DNA of 64,000 nt. Origin: Arthrobacter alpinus. Lineage in GTDB: Bacteria > Actinomycetota > Actinomycetes > Actinomycetales > Micrococcaceae. The DNA lies in contig NZ_FNTV01000001.1 in assembly GCF_900105965.1 (NCBI RefSeq), positions 2,046,001 to 2,110,000 on the forward strand, written 5' to 3'. This document shows, piece by piece, positions 44,870 to 54,654 of this stretch. The notes below the pieces were generated by a model that was given only the letters and a program-made list of their open reading frames with translations, had not been told where the DNA came from and did not search any database. Made by a program: the position numbers and the translations under genes. Numbering within the stretch: position 1 is the stretch's first letter; every line of letters begins with the position of its first letter.

Positions 44870-46297
44870 TTACATGTGGACGTGGAGGCGGCGCGCGGCT
44901 TCGGAGATGGAACCGGACATGGACGGGTACACAGTGAACGTGTTGGCCACATCATCCACGTGCAGCTTCTGCGTCACGGCCAGGGCGATCGGGAAGATCA
45001 GTTCACAGGCACCGGCACCCACAACAACGCCACCAATGACGGTGCCGGAGCCCTTGCGCGCAATGATCTTCACGAATCCGTCGCTGACACCACGCATCTT
45101 GGCCCGGGCGTTGGTGTTCAGGGACAGCTTGATGACGTCGCCCTGGTACTTGCCGGAGGCCAGATCCGCTTCGGAAACACCAACGGAAGCAATTTCCGGG
45201 GAGGTGAAGATGTTGGAGGAAACCTGGTTGAGCTTGAGCGGGCGTACACCGTCGCCGCCCATGTGGGCCACGGCAATTCGTCCCTGCATGGCAGCTACTG
45301 ATGCCAAGGCAAACACACCTGTGCAGTCACCGGCGGCGTAAACGTTGGGCGCGCTGGTGCGGGAGACGCCATCGACCTTGATGTGGCCGGTGGAGGTGAC
45401 CTCAACACCGGCAGCTTCCAGGCCGATCCCCGTGGTGTTGGGGATGGAACCCACACAAACGAGGCAGTGTGACCCGGTGACCTTGGAACCATCGCCCAGG
45501 GTGACAACAACGCCGTCGGCCGTGCGCTCCACAGCTTCGGCGCGAGACTGCGACAACACGCGCAGGCCGCGGCGGGCAAAGACGTCCTCGAGTACGGCTG
45601 CGGCGTCGGAATCCTCGCCCGGCAGCACCTGGTCGCGACTGGAAATCAACGTGACCTTGGAACCGAGGCCGTTAAAGGCGGAAGCAAATTCGGCACCGGT
45701 AACACCGGAACCAACCACGATCAGCTCTTCGGGGAGTTCATCCAAATCATAGATCTGGGTCCAGTTGAAGATGCGTTCGCCGTCGGGCTGGGCAGTGGCG
45801 AGCTCGCGCGGGTGGGCGCCAACGGAGACCAGGATGGAATCGGCCTTGATGATTTCGCGCGATTCACCGCGATCCACCTCGATGGTGCGGTTGTCCAGCA
45901 GCCGGCCGGTACCGATGATGATCTTCACGCCCACGGCTTCGAGTCCGCGGCGGATATCGGCCGATTGCTCCTTGGCCAGGCGCATCACGCGCTCGTTGAT
46001 CAGCTTCAGGTCCGCCTTCATGACGGTCTTGGGGTTGCCTTCGGCCGTTTCGAAGCTCACACCCAGCTGTGTGGAGTCCACGCTGCGGTTCATGGCCTCG
46101 GCCACGGCGATCAACGATTTGGAGGGGACAACGTCAGTTAGAACAGCAGAACCACCCAATCCGGACCGTTCAACGATGGTCACCTTGGCACCCATCGACG
46201 CGGCGACCATGGCCGCTTCATAACCACCGGGACCACCACCAAGAATGGCAAGGCTGGGAAGGGCAAAGGGCTGGATTTGATCCTGTTGGCTGCTCAC
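44870..46297 (-). CDS. lpdA: NAD(P)H-quinone dehydrogenase, LpdA type
   Basis: A 475-residue flavoprotein of the dihydrolipoamide dehydrogenase fold, from a GTG. FAD motif [21 protein letters not shown] motif [17 protein letters not shown], and second FAD motif [23 protein letters not shown] (in parts). Where true lipoamide dehydrogenases have the CxxxxC disulfide, it reads [15 protein letters not shown] with no cysteine. It therefore cannot act on lipoamide and resembles M. tuberculosis LpdA (Rv3303c), an NAD(P)H quinone reductase; [33 protein letters not shown] sequence is very close to that protein. Diverges from the nucleoside phosphorylase gene. Confidence 0.9.
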   Translation of the reverse strand: MSSQQDQIQPFALPSLAILGGGPGGYEAAMVAASMGAKVTIVERSGLGGSAVLTDVVPSKSLIAVAEAMNRSVDSTQLGVSFETAEGNPKTVMKADLKLINERVMRLAKEQSADIRRGLEAVGVKIIIGTGRLLDNRTIEVDRGESREIIKADSILVSVGAHPRELATAQPDGERIFNWTQIYDLDELPEELIVVGSGVTGAEFASAFNGLGSKVTLISSRDQVLPGEDSDAAAVLEDVFARRGLRVLSQSRAEAVERTADGVVVTLGDGSKVTGSHCLVCVGSIPNTTGIGLEAAGVEVTSTGHIKVDGVSRTSAPNVYAAGDCTGVFALASVAAMQGRIAVAHMGGDGVRPLKLNQVSSNIFTSPEIASVGVSEADLASGKYQGDVIKLSLNTNARAKMRGVSDGFVKIIARKGSGTVIGGVVVGAGACELIFPIALAVTQKLHVDDVANTFTVYPSMSGSISEAARRLHVHM

Positions 46298-46380
46298 GAA
46301 CCTATTCTTCCCTAGGCGGCCCCATGCACCAACTTCTCAGCTTTCTGTGCATGTGGGGCTCGGGCCGGTATGTTGGTTTC

Positions 46381-47202
46381 GTGACTATTGAACAGACGCC
46401 AGCCCAGACCAATCCCGACGTGCTGGCCACCGAGGCCGCCGCTTACATTGCCGAACACACCGGTGTTCCCACGCACGACATTGCCGTCGTCCTGGGCTCC
46501 GGATGGGGTGAAGCTGCCGGCCTGATCGGCGAGGTGACAGCCGTGGTTGACGCCGCAAACGTCCCCGGATTCTCCGCTCCGGCCGTGGTTGGCCATGTGG
46601 CCACACTCACCTCCATTCGCACGCCCTCGGGAAAAAACGTCCTCGTTTTGGGTGCCCGCACCCACTTCTACGAGGGCAAGGGCGTGCGCGCCGTGGTCCA
46701 CGGTGTCCGCACAGCCGCCGCAACGGGTGCCAAGATCATGGTGCTGACCAACGGTTGCGGCGGGCTCAACACCGCCTGGTCGCCGGGAACTCCCGTGCTG
46801 ATCAGCGACCACATCAACCTGACGGCCACCTCCCCCCTTGAAGGTGCAACATTCGTGGACCTGACGGACCTGTACTCCTCACGCCTGCGCGCCCTGGCCC
46901 GTGAAGTGGACACAAGCCTGGATGAGGGCGTGTACGCCCAATTCACCGGACCGCACTACGAAACCCCGGCCGAGGTACAGTACGCCAAACGCATTGGCGC
47001 CGACCTGGTGGGCATGTCCACCGCGTTGGAAGCCATCGCCGCCCGTGCTGCCGGCATGGAAGTTTTTGGCATCTCCCTGGTCACGAACCTTGCCGCCGGC
47101 ATCAGCCCCACGCCGCTCAGCCATGGGGAAGTTCTCGAGGCCGGTGCCGCCGCCGGCCCGCGGATTTCGGCCTTGTTGGCGGGTATCATCGCCAAGTTGT
47201 AG
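46381..47202 (+). CDS. Purine-nucleoside phosphorylase (trimeric type)
   Basis: A 273-residue enzyme from the GTG at 46381. It splits purine (deoxy)nucleosides with phosphate into base and (deoxy)ribose 1-phosphate. Motifs: [17 protein letters not shown] (phosphate loop), [32 protein letters not shown], and [31 protein letters not shown] (in parts; Glu/Met/Asn base-binding region). The length fits the trimeric PNP of actinobacteria. Known as punA or deoD in mycobacteria. Followed within a few bases by a phosphosugar mutase that can process the released sugar phosphate. Confidence 0.92.
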   Translation: MTIEQTPAQTNPDVLATEAAAYIAEHTGVPTHDIAVVLGSGWGEAAGLIGEVTAVVDAANVPGFSAPAVVGHVATLTSIRTPSGKNVLVLGARTHFYEGKGVRAVVHGVRTAAATGAKIMVLTNGCGGLNTAWSPGTPVLISDHINLTATSPLEGATFVDLTDLYSSRLRALAREVDTSLDEGVYAQFTGPHYETPAEVQYAKRIGADLVGMSTALEAIAARAAGMEVFGISLVTNLAAGISPTPLSHGEVLEAGAAAGPRISALLAGIIAKL

Positions 47203-47208
47203 GAGTAT

Positions 47209-49092
47209 GTGCGGCGGTGCGGTTACATTTATCTGGTGAGACATGTAAACCAGAGCCGATCCGAGTCCACCGCCGCACTCGAAATCGCCGCCTTGCAGGA
47301 TGCCGCGGGCCAGTGGGCAACGCACGATCCGGACCCGGCGACGGCTTCCCAGCTGCAGGCCATGATCGCCGAGGCTCTCACGGATCCGGTGGAGTTGGCC
47401 GACAGTTTTTCCGGTGACCTGCAGTTTGGCACGGCGGGTTTGCGCGCCGCGATGGGTCCGGGCCCGAACCGGATGAACAAGGTGGTGGTGCGCCGCGCCG
47501 CCGCCGGTGTGGCCGCGCACCTGCTGGCCTTGGCCGCCGCACCCCTGCCCGGCACCGAAGACACGGACGACGCCGAACCCTCCTCCGCTGGCACGCCGGC
47601 CTACCAGCCTAGGGCCGTTGTGGGATTTGATGCCCGCTACAACTCCCAAGCCTTCGCCCTGGAGACGGCGGCCATCTTCACCGCTGCAGGCGTTGAGACT
47701 TTCCTGATGCCTTCTCCTCTGCCCACTCCCGTCTTGGCATTTGCCGTACGGGCGTTGAACTGTGAGGCCGGCATCATGGTGACGGCGAGCCACAATCCAC
47801 GCCAGGACAACGGATACAAGGTGTATTTGGGTGGCCGTGCCGTGGCTCCGGAGGCTCGTGGCGTACAGATTGTTGCCCCTCATGATTCGTTGATTGCCGG
47901 GCACATCGCCACGGTTGCACGCACCCCCGAGTTGGGCGATACCTCCGCCATTGCCATGGCCGCCGATGGCTGGAGCGTCCTTGGACCGGACTTGCTTGAG
48001 GACTACAAGAAGTCCATCTCGGAACTCGCCGACCCTGTCGCTTTCCCGGCCAGGGAGTTGCGTATTGTGCACACCTCCCTTCACGGCGTGGGTCATGAAA
48101 CCGCGTTGGCCGTCTTGAACGCGGCAGGATTCACGGACATCCACTCCGTGCCTGAACAGTCCTCACCGGACCCTGACTTTCCCACGGTCTCCTTCCCAAA
48201 CCCGGAGGAGCCCGGCGCCATGGACTTGGCGTTTGATCTGGCCCGGAAGGTAGAGGCAGATTTGGTGCTGGCCAACGATCCCGACGCCGACAGGGCTGCC
48301 GTGGGCGTGCTGGATCCGGCCACCGGAACGTGGCACCAATTGCACGGTGATCAGGTGGGTGCGCTTCTGGGCTCGCACTTGGTTGCCCGCGGCGGTCGTT
48401 CGGGGACAGCTGCCAATACAGCTGGCGCAAAAAACGCGACCGGACCTGTGTTCGCCAACTCGATTGTTTCCTCGCGTTTGTTGGCAAAGATTGCGGCCAA
48501 GGCTGGCTACCAGCACGTCCAGACGTTGACAGGTTTCAAGTGGATTTCCCGTGTGCCGTCGCTGACCTTCGGCTATGAGGAAGCCCTGGGTTACTGCGTT
48601 GCACCGGAGGTGGTCCGCGACAAGGACGGTATCTCCGCGGGCTTGCTGCTGGCAGAAATGGCGGCAGGGCTCAAGGCTGTGGGGCGCACACTCTTCGATG
48701 TGTTGGATGATCTGGCATTGGAGCATGGCTTGCACGCCAGCAACCAAATCAGCATCCGGGTGGAAGAGCTCGTTGACATCACCGAGATGATGGCCCGGCT
48801 GCGGGCTCAACCGCCCGTCAGTTTCGATGGTTCCGCCGTGGCCCAGCTGACGGATCTTTCGGTGGGGACCAAGGACCTGCCAGCCACCGACGGCATGTCG
48901 TACCTGACTGACAACGGCACGCGCGTCATCATCCGGCCCAGCGGCACCGAGCCGAAGCTCAAGTGCTACCTCGAGGTCATCGTTCCCGTTGCCGGTCCGG
49001 ACCACCTGCCCGCGGCCAGGGATGAAGCGCAACGCGCGTTGGCCGCCGTCGTGCTTGACGTCAAGGACGCACTGGGGCTGGAAAGCTACTAA
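47209..49092 (+). CDS. pmmB: Phosphosugar mutase (phosphomannomutase/phosphopentomutase-like, PmmB)
   Basis: About 627 residues. Phospho-Ser loop GIMVTASHNPRQDNGYKVYLG, metal loop LANDPDADRAAVGV, sugar loop GYEEALGYCV and phosphate-binding RPSGTEPKLKCYLEV are all intact. An N-terminal FGTAGLRAAMGPGPNRMN marks the PGM2-like group, whose members act on phosphopentoses or hexoses. Adjacent nucleoside phosphorylase suggests deoxyribose/ribose 1-phosphate to 5-phosphate conversion. The start is uncertain: GTG at 47209 lies only three bases from AGGAG; GTG at 47236 is the alternative. A strong hairpin follows the stop. Confidence 0.9.
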   Translation: MRRCGYIYLVRHVNQSRSESTAALEIAALQDAAGQWATHDPDPATASQLQAMIAEALTDPVELADSFSGDLQFGTAGLRAAMGPGPNRMNKVVVRRAAAGVAAHLLALAAAPLPGTEDTDDAEPSSAGTPAYQPRAVVGFDARYNSQAFALETAAIFTAAGVETFLMPSPLPTPVLAFAVRALNCEAGIMVTASHNPRQDNGYKVYLGGRAVAPEARGVQIVAPHDSLIAGHIATVARTPELGDTSAIAMAADGWSVLGPDLLEDYKKSISELADPVAFPARELRIVHTSLHGVGHETALAVLNAAGFTDIHSVPEQSSPDPDFPTVSFPNPEEPGAMDLAFDLARKVEADLVLANDPDADRAAVGVLDPATGTWHQLHGDQVGALLGSHLVARGGRSGTAANTAGAKNATGPVFANSIVSSRLLAKIAAKAGYQHVQTLTGFKWISRVPSLTFGYEEALGYCVAPEVVRDKDGISAGLLLAEMAAGLKAVGRTLFDVLDDLALEHGLHASNQISIRVEELVDITEMMARLRAQPPVSFDGSAVAQLTDLSVGTKDLPATDGMSYLTDNGTRVIIRPSGTEPKLKCYLEVIVPVAGPDHLPAARDEAQRALAAVVLDVKDALGLESY

Positions 49093-49102
49093 ACGAGAAT
49101 TC

Positions 49103-49144
49103 AAAGCACAGATCACGCGAGGATTCTCGCGTGATCTGTGCTTT
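49103..49144. terminator. 19-bp perfect hairpin between pmmB and nirD
   Basis: AAAGCACAGATCACGCGAG and its complement around GATT, ending in CTTT. It lies between convergent genes and so is a likely bidirectional terminator. Confidence 0.85.
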
Positions 49145-49157
49145 GCTGCGTTTGGGG

Positions 49158-49532
49158 TTAGAGTTCAACCTCGATGGAGCCGTCAACAACGCGCACGGGG
49201 TAGGTGCCCAGGTGCAGATCGGGACGGCCAAAGCACTCCCCCGTGGCCAGAGAATAGACCTCTTTGTGCAGAGGTGAGGCGATCGTGTGAGTGTTGCCAC
49301 GGGACCCCACCATGCCCCTGGCCATGACGTGTGAGCGGGTGGCGGGGTCGGCCTGGGCCACGGCGAAAACGTCGTGCTCGCCAACCCGGAACAGGGCTAC
49401 CTGCTGGCCGTTGATGAGTGCCGCCTCGCCCCAGGAATCTTCCAGGTCGCGAAGTGCGCACACCCGGAACCACTGCGGCGAAACAGCACGTGCCTGGTGA
49501 GCGGTGCCGGGCTTTTCCATGAGCTGTTCCAT
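49158..49532 (-). CDS. nirD: Nitrite reductase (NADH) small subunit
   Basis: A 124-residue Rieske-fold protein with AAGGAA before the ATG. Matches NirD: WFRVCALRDLEDSWGEAALINGQQVALFRV, the loop RGMVGSRGNTHTIASPLHKEVYSLATGECFGRPD (in parts), and TYPVRVVDGSIEVEL. The Cys/His iron ligands of true Rieske proteins are absent, as usual for NirD. It partners NirB in the siroheme enzyme reducing nitrite to ammonium. Unusually it is encoded divergently from nirB across a 331-bp spacer and not behind it. Confidence 0.92.
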   Translation of the reverse strand: MEQLMEKPGTAHQARAVSPQWFRVCALRDLEDSWGEAALINGQQVALFRVGEHDVFAVAQADPATRSHVMARGMVGSRGNTHTIASPLHKEVYSLATGECFGRPDLHLGTYPVRVVDGSIEVEL

Positions 49533-49863
49533 GAGCGTTCCTTACGTTTGCGGCGGGATGTGCGAACGCTGATCTGAGGACCCTGTGGCTTATCAATCGA
49601 TCAACTGGCTTACACACTAGGGCGCCCATGTTTCTCCCGGCGGCTGCGCGTGTGACAGCAAAGTTAACCTTCTCTCACCACCACCTCGGCGGCCCCCGTG
49701 AGGACGATGTTAACTGCTCGTTACATTTGGGAAATGGCTGGGTAATGGCGCTTTCATAGCATTGGACTACACGTTGGTGCCGGTTCAACCCGGACCAGCA
49801 GGGCCCACACAGCCCACACCATGAGGCAGCGAGCACCGGGCCCCGAAGTGAAAGGCCATAGAC
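49533..49863. promoter_or_regulatory. Divergent nirD-nirB promoter region with GlnR-like arrays
   Basis: No gene in these 331 bp. At 49720-49757 lie GTTAC, GAAAT, GTAAT, TTCAT with exact six-base spacers, three of them close to the GlnR consensus. A second partial array GTGAC, GTTAA, CTCAC with the same spacing lies at 49652-49678. Both are well placed to activate nirB (start 49864) and nirD. Confidence 0.6.
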
Positions 49864-52548
49864 ATGACACAGCAAAACGAGCAGGATATCAGCGCCGCGG
49901 ATTCAGTTTCCTCATTCCGCCGGGTTGTAGTGGTTGGTGGAGGACCCGCCGCCCATCGTTTTGTCGAGGCTATGCATTCACGTGGTTTGGACAACTGGCA
50001 CATCACGGTATTGACCGAGGAAATCCACAATCCCTATGACCGCGTTGCGTTGAGCCAGGCGTTGACGGATGTTGATACGGACCTGACACTCGGCGACCTT
50101 TCCATGTGGGAGCACCCTTCGGTCACCCTTGTTCGCGGCGCCGAGGTGGCCGGAATCGACCCCGCCAATGGCACCGTCCAGACAATGAACAGCGGCGAGG
50201 TGACCCATTACTCGTACGACGAATTGGTTCTGGCCACTGGCTCCGACGCCACCCGCCTGAGCATTCCCGGAGCCGAGCACACCCACGTTTACCGCACCTT
50301 GGAAGATGTGTGGACGCTCAACCAGCAGGTTGCGGCGCTGACCGAGAAACTCGGACGCACGGTACAGACGGCCGTAATTGGCGGCGGTCTGCTCGGCTTG
50401 GAGGCCGCGGCCGGTCTCATCAAGCTCGGCGCCGATTCCATTGTCATCAATGGCGGGCGCTGGCTCATGAACGCCCAGCTCGATGAGGGCGCCGGCCAGG
50501 CCCTGGGCCGCCTCGTGGCTGCCAAGGGCATGGCCGCCTCGATCGGCACGTACCCCGCCGAGGTCCAAACGGACCGCGACGGCCAGGTCACCGGGGTGCT
50601 GATGGCAAACGACACAGTGGTTCCCGCTGATCTGGTGGTTGTCTCGGTGGGTGTGCGCCCCCGCGATGAACTGGCCAGGGACGGTGACGGCTTGGCCCAC
50701 CACGGTTTTGAGCTGGGAACCCGCGGCGGCATTGTCATCACCGACGGCTGCGCCACAGGTGTTCCCGGTGTTTGGGCCATTGGTGAAGTGGCCAACTTTG
50801 AGGGCATGTGCCTGGGGCTTGTGGCCCCGGCCAACACCATGGCGGAGATCGTGGCGGACCGGCTCCACGGCGGCAACGCCACCTTCCCGGGTTTCGACAC
50901 CGCTACCAAGCTCAAGCTGTCCGGCGTGGACGTTGCCAGCTTCGGCGACGCCTTCGCCACCACGGAAGACAGCCTCGAGGTTGTCTACGCCGATCCGGCC
51001 CGCGGCGTCTACCAAAAGATCGTCACGAGCCCGGACGCCAAGACCCTCCTGGGCGGCATCTTTGTAGGCGACGCCTCCCCCTACACGAGCCTGCGCCCGC
51101 TGCTGGGCCGCGAATTGCCCGCCGAACCGGGCGCGTTCCTTTCGGCAGCAGGCGGCGGCGACGCACCCGCCGTCGAACTTCCCGACGACGCCATCCTGTG
51201 CTCCTGCAACAATGTCTCCGCTGGCAGCGTCCGCGACGCCGTCAACGGCTGCGGCAGCTGCGATGGCGCCGCACCCGTTCAGGACCTGCCCGGACTGAAG
51301 GCGTGCACCCGCGCCGGAACCCAGTGTGGATCCTGTGTACCGCTGCTGAAGAAGCTCATGGAAGGCGAGCTGGCGAAGTCCGGTATTGCCGTCTCCAAGG
51401 CCTTGTGCGAACACTTTGAGATGTCCCGGCCGGAGCTCTTCGAGGCCGTGCGCGCCCTGGAATTGACCAGTTTCCCTGACATTCTGGCCCGTTTCGGCGT
51501 GGATGAGACGGCAAAGGCCGGCCGTGGCTGCGATATTTGCAAGCCCACGGTGGCCAACATTTTGGCCAGCCAAAACAGCGCTTACGTCCTGGATGAGGGC
51601 CGCGGAACCTTGCAGGACACCAACGACCGAGCACTGGCCAATATGCAAAAGGACGGCACGTACTCGGTGGTGCCACGCATCCCTGGCGGTGAAATCACCC
51701 CTGACAAGCTGGCCGTGATCGCCAAGGTGGCGCAGGATTACGGCCTGTACACCAAGATTACCGGCGGGCAGCGGATCGACCTCTTCGGCGCACGGCTGGA
51801 ACAGCTGCCGGAGATTTGGAAGATTCTGGTGGACGCCGGCATGGAATCCGGACAGGCCTATGGCAAATCGCTGCGCACGGTGAAGTCCTGCGTTGGCTCT
51901 TCCTGGTGCCGCTACGGCGTTCAGGATTCGGTGGCCATGGCCATCCAACTTGAGTTGCGGTACCGCGGGCTGCGCAGTCCGCACAAGTTCAAGCTGGGCG
52001 TTTCCGGCTGTGCACGCGAGTGTGCCGAGGCTCGCGGCAAGGATGTGGGCGTCATCGCCACGGCCGACGGGTGGAACGTCTACGTGGGCGGCAACGGCGG
52101 TGCCACCCCGGCGCACGCCCAGCTGCTGGCCAAGGATCTGGACGATGCCACGCTCATCAGTTACATCGACCGCTACCTGATGTACTACATCCGCACCGCA
52201 GATCGCCTACAGCGAACGGCCCGCTGGCAGGAAGAGCTCGACGGCGGCCTGGCTCACGTGATCGATGTTGTGGTCAACGATTCGCTGGGCATTGCGGCGG
52301 ATCTGGAAGCCGCCATGAACACCCACGTTGGCAACTACGAGGACGAATGGGCTGCAACCCTGGCCGATCCCGAGCGCCTGCGCCGATTCCGTTCCTTCGT
52401 CAATGCCCCTGAAGAGGCCGACGACTCGATCATGTTCGTCCCCGAGCGCGGCCAGGTCCGCCCGGCCACGGACGAAGAGCGGGCCGCAGGTCCCGTACTG
52501 ATCGCCACCCACATCCCCGTCCGCAGCGCAGACACGCACAAGAACTAG
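49864..52548 (+). CDS. nirB: Nitrite reductase (NADH) large subunit
   Basis: An 894-residue flavo-siroheme enzyme reducing nitrite to ammonium. FAD motif VVVVGGGPAAHRFVEAM, NADH motif AVIGGGLLGLEAAAGLIKLG, a BFD-like [2Fe-2S] region with CSCNNVS and CTRAGTQCGSCVPLL, then the sulfite/nitrite reductase repeats. Siroheme/[4Fe-4S] ligands are KSCVGSSWCRYG and VSGCARECAEARGKD (C-x5-C and C-x3-C). AAAGG precedes the ATG. The gene diverges from nirD and is followed by cobA, which makes the siroheme precursor. An upstream GlnR-like array suggests nitrogen control. Confidence 0.95.
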   Translation: MTQQNEQDISAADSVSSFRRVVVVGGGPAAHRFVEAMHSRGLDNWHITVLTEEIHNPYDRVALSQALTDVDTDLTLGDLSMWEHPSVTLVRGAEVAGIDPANGTVQTMNSGEVTHYSYDELVLATGSDATRLSIPGAEHTHVYRTLEDVWTLNQQVAALTEKLGRTVQTAVIGGGLLGLEAAAGLIKLGADSIVINGGRWLMNAQLDEGAGQALGRLVAAKGMAASIGTYPAEVQTDRDGQVTGVLMANDTVVPADLVVVSVGVRPRDELARDGDGLAHHGFELGTRGGIVITDGCATGVPGVWAIGEVANFEGMCLGLVAPANTMAEIVADRLHGGNATFPGFDTATKLKLSGVDVASFGDAFATTEDSLEVVYADPARGVYQKIVTSPDAKTLLGGIFVGDASPYTSLRPLLGRELPAEPGAFLSAAGGGDAPAVELPDDAILCSCNNVSAGSVRDAVNGCGSCDGAAPVQDLPGLKACTRAGTQCGSCVPLLKKLMEGELAKSGIAVSKALCEHFEMSRPELFEAVRALELTSFPDILARFGVDETAKAGRGCDICKPTVANILASQNSAYVLDEGRGTLQDTNDRALANMQKDGTYSVVPRIPGGEITPDKLAVIAKVAQDYGLYTKITGGQRIDLFGARLEQLPEIWKILVDAGMESGQAYGKSLRTVKSCVGSSWCRYGVQDSVAMAIQLELRYRGLRSPHKFKLGVSGCARECAEARGKDVGVIATADGWNVYVGGNGGATPAHAQLLAKDLDDATLISYIDRYLMYYIRTADRLQRTARWQEELDGGLAHVIDVVVNDSLGIAADLEAAMNTHVGNYEDEWAATLADPERLRRFRSFVNAPEEADDSIMFVPERGQVRPATDEERAAGPVLIATHIPVRSADTHKN

Positions 52549-52561
52549 TTAGGTGAATCTC

Positions 52562-53338
52562 ATGCCCCGCTCACGACGCACCGGACACATCACCCTGGTA
52601 GGCGGCGGGCCCGGCCCCGCCGATCTCCTCACCCTGCGGGCGGCCAAGGCCCTCGCCGCAGCGGACGTGGTGTACTTTGACCGCCTCGGCCCCACTTCAG
52701 ATCTGGCCGAGCTTGCTCCCCGCGCCACCTTTGTTGACGTCGGCAAGACGCCGGGACACCACAAGGTGCCGCAGGAGGAAATTACCGCCCGCATGATCGA
52801 CGGCGCCAAGGCCGGCTTGCACGTGGTGCGGCTCAAGGGCGGGGACCCCTTTGTCTTTGGTCGCGGCGGCGAGGAAATGGCCGGTGCCGTGGCGGCCGGA
52901 ATCGGTGTCACTGTGGTTCCCGGAATCTCCAGCGCCATCTCCGTACCGGGAGCAGCCGGCATTCCCGTGACCCACCGCAACGTCAGCCACCTTTTCACGG
53001 TGGTCTCCGGTCATGCACCCCTGCAGACCAGTGAATACACGCATTTGGCGGGTCTGGGCGGCACCATTGTGGTGCTCATGGGGATCGGCACCCTGCCCTC
53101 GCTCGTGGCCGGACTGCGCCTGGCCGGGTTGGCAACTGGTACGCCGGTTGCCATCGTGGAGAACGGTTTCAGCCATGCGCAGCGCACCACCATCGCAACG
53201 CTCGGCACCATCGTGGAGGCCTCGTCCTCTTGCCGCAATCCCGCCGTCATCGTCATCGGGGAAGTAGTGAAGTTGGCCGGCCAGCACGGCATGGCCATCC
53301 CGAACTTCCTCGCGGATGCCAATTTGCAATCAGCCTGA
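52562..53338 (+). CDS. cobA: Uroporphyrinogen-III C-methyltransferase
   Basis: A 258-residue SUMT from the ATG at 52562 (AGGTGA six bases upstream). It methylates uroporphyrinogen III twice to precorrin-2, the siroheme precursor. Motifs: LVGGGPGPADLLTLRAAKAL, VVYFDRLG, VRLKGGDPFVFGRGGEE, VVPGISSAISVPGAAGIPVTHR (in parts) and LMGIGTLP. No dehydrogenase/chelatase domain, so it is not CysG. It follows nirB by 13 bp, matching the cofactor need of that enzyme. Confidence 0.93.
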   Translation: MPRSRRTGHITLVGGGPGPADLLTLRAAKALAAADVVYFDRLGPTSDLAELAPRATFVDVGKTPGHHKVPQEEITARMIDGAKAGLHVVRLKGGDPFVFGRGGEEMAGAVAAGIGVTVVPGISSAISVPGAAGIPVTHRNVSHLFTVVSGHAPLQTSEYTHLAGLGGTIVVLMGIGTLPSLVAGLRLAGLATGTPVAIVENGFSHAQRTTIATLGTIVEASSSCRNPAVIVIGEVVKLAGQHGMAIPNFLADANLQSA

Positions 53339-53350
53339 CAGGACGCGGTC

Positions 53351-54463
53351 CTAGCCCAGCTGCACGCGCTCAAATCTATGCTTGAGAGTCAATGCGGGCA
53401 TCTCAACCCAACGGTATGACGCCTCAGCAATTGCAAGGGTGACCGCGAGCGCGCAGCAGATCAGCAGGGCGGGGTTCTCGATAAAGTGCTCCAGCGTTTC
53501 GAGTGCTATCAGGTTCCACAGGTAAAGCCCGTAGGAACGCCTCCCCAGGTAGACCAGCAGTGACGAGCCCAGCACGCGTGCGGACACTGCGCGCTGGCTT
53601 TGGGCGGATCCGCTTTGGGTGCTTCGGGCGATGATGGCGCAGGCGGCCATACTCAGCAGCGGGACTGTCACTGCATGGGTCACCACGCTGTCCAGTGTGG
53701 GCGGATAGAGCGCCACGAGAAGGAGCAGGCACCATGCGATGGGTGAGAAACGTCCAAGTTCGGCACCAAAGCGGCCCTGTGTGCGGCGTTGGGCAATGGC
53801 CAATGAGACGCCAAGGAGAAGCGGAGCTATCCACGTCCATGTCCGGTAGTAGGACATCAGGCCGAACGAAAGATACGCCAGGATTCCCAGCCCGGTAAAG
53901 ATCACCACGGCACCCAGCACAATTCCTTGCAGATGCCGCTTTAGCACCGGGATCCCGAGCATGAGGGTCAACGCCAGCGGCCAAACCAGGTAAAACTGTT
54001 CTTCCACGGACAAGGTCCAGAGCGGGGTCATCGAATGCGGAATGTGAAGTCCGGCGAAATCCACCCAATTGAAAACATAGAAGAACGCCAGCACGCTCCC
54101 CACCACGGCACCGCCAGAATCCATGCGCAGGTACGTGCCGAACGCAAATGTCAGAATAAGGGCCACGAGCAGGAAAAGGTACAGGGCTGGCAGGAGCCGC
54201 AAAGCGCGCCGGACATAGAAAGCCTTGATGTCGATCCGCCCCGAGGCATCGTATTCCTTCAGGAGCAAGGTGGTGATGAGGTATCCACTGAGGACAAAGA
54301 AGATGAGCACGCCGTACGCACCACCCTTGAACCCGCCCGGGATAAACGCCGGGACAAAATGGGATGCAATCACCGCGCTGATGGCCAGGCCCCGGATCCC
54401 GTCCAGGGCTGCGTTGCGTGGTTTGGTCCGGAGCCGCGGCCCCACGGCAGGCTGAACGCTCAA
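53351..54463 (-). CDS. Acyltransferase 3 family membrane protein
   Basis: A 370-residue protein from a TTG with GGGGGAG upstream. It has about ten hydrophobic segments. The family motifs are LDGIRGLAISAVIASHFVP (catalytic His region), GVLIFFVLSGYLITTLLLKEY, YVRRALRLLPALY and LWTLSVEEQFYLVWPLAL. Such enzymes O-acylate peptidoglycan, exopolysaccharide or lipid sugars at the membrane; there is no extra SGNH domain. The substrate is unknown, and it interrupts the nitrogen block. Convergent with cobA with a 12-bp gap. Confidence 0.88.
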   Translation of the reverse strand: MSVQPAVGPRLRTKPRNAALDGIRGLAISAVIASHFVPAFIPGGFKGGAYGVLIFFVLSGYLITTLLLKEYDASGRIDIKAFYVRRALRLLPALYLFLLVALILTFAFGTYLRMDSGGAVVGSVLAFFYVFNWVDFAGLHIPHSMTPLWTLSVEEQFYLVWPLALTLMLGIPVLKRHLQGIVLGAVVIFTGLGILAYLSFGLMSYYRTWTWIAPLLLGVSLAIAQRRTQGRFGAELGRFSPIAWCLLLLVALYPPTLDSVVTHAVTVPLLSMAACAIIARSTQSGSAQSQRAVSARVLGSSLLVYLGRRSYGLYLWNLIALETLEHFIENPALLICCALAVTLAIAEASYRWVEMPALTLKHRFERVQLG

Positions 54464-54654
54464 ACTAACTCCCCCGCTTGCGGCCAGACGCAGATCGCCC
54501 GGCCGTTGGCAATGCTTTCACTGTATCCCGGTCTGGACGGCCGCCTCCAAACATGTCATAGTTTCCGGCACATGCCGCGCAATAAATGGGAGCTTCGGTA
54601 CCATTGCCAAGACTTCCTCTTCAATCCCGGTTTGCCGGCAGCTTTAAGGAACAC

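Noticed and set aside
47207..47239. Ten-codon ORF (MCGGAVTFIW) between the phosphorylase and pmmB
   Set aside because: AGGAG lies only one base from its ATG, too close to initiate well; its GTGA overlap with an alternative pmmB start is suggestive but not enough.
49978..52116. 712-codon frame antisense to nirB
   Set aside because: Composition (Gly, His, Gln, Val runs) is that of a reverse-complement shadow; nirB has all catalytic motifs.
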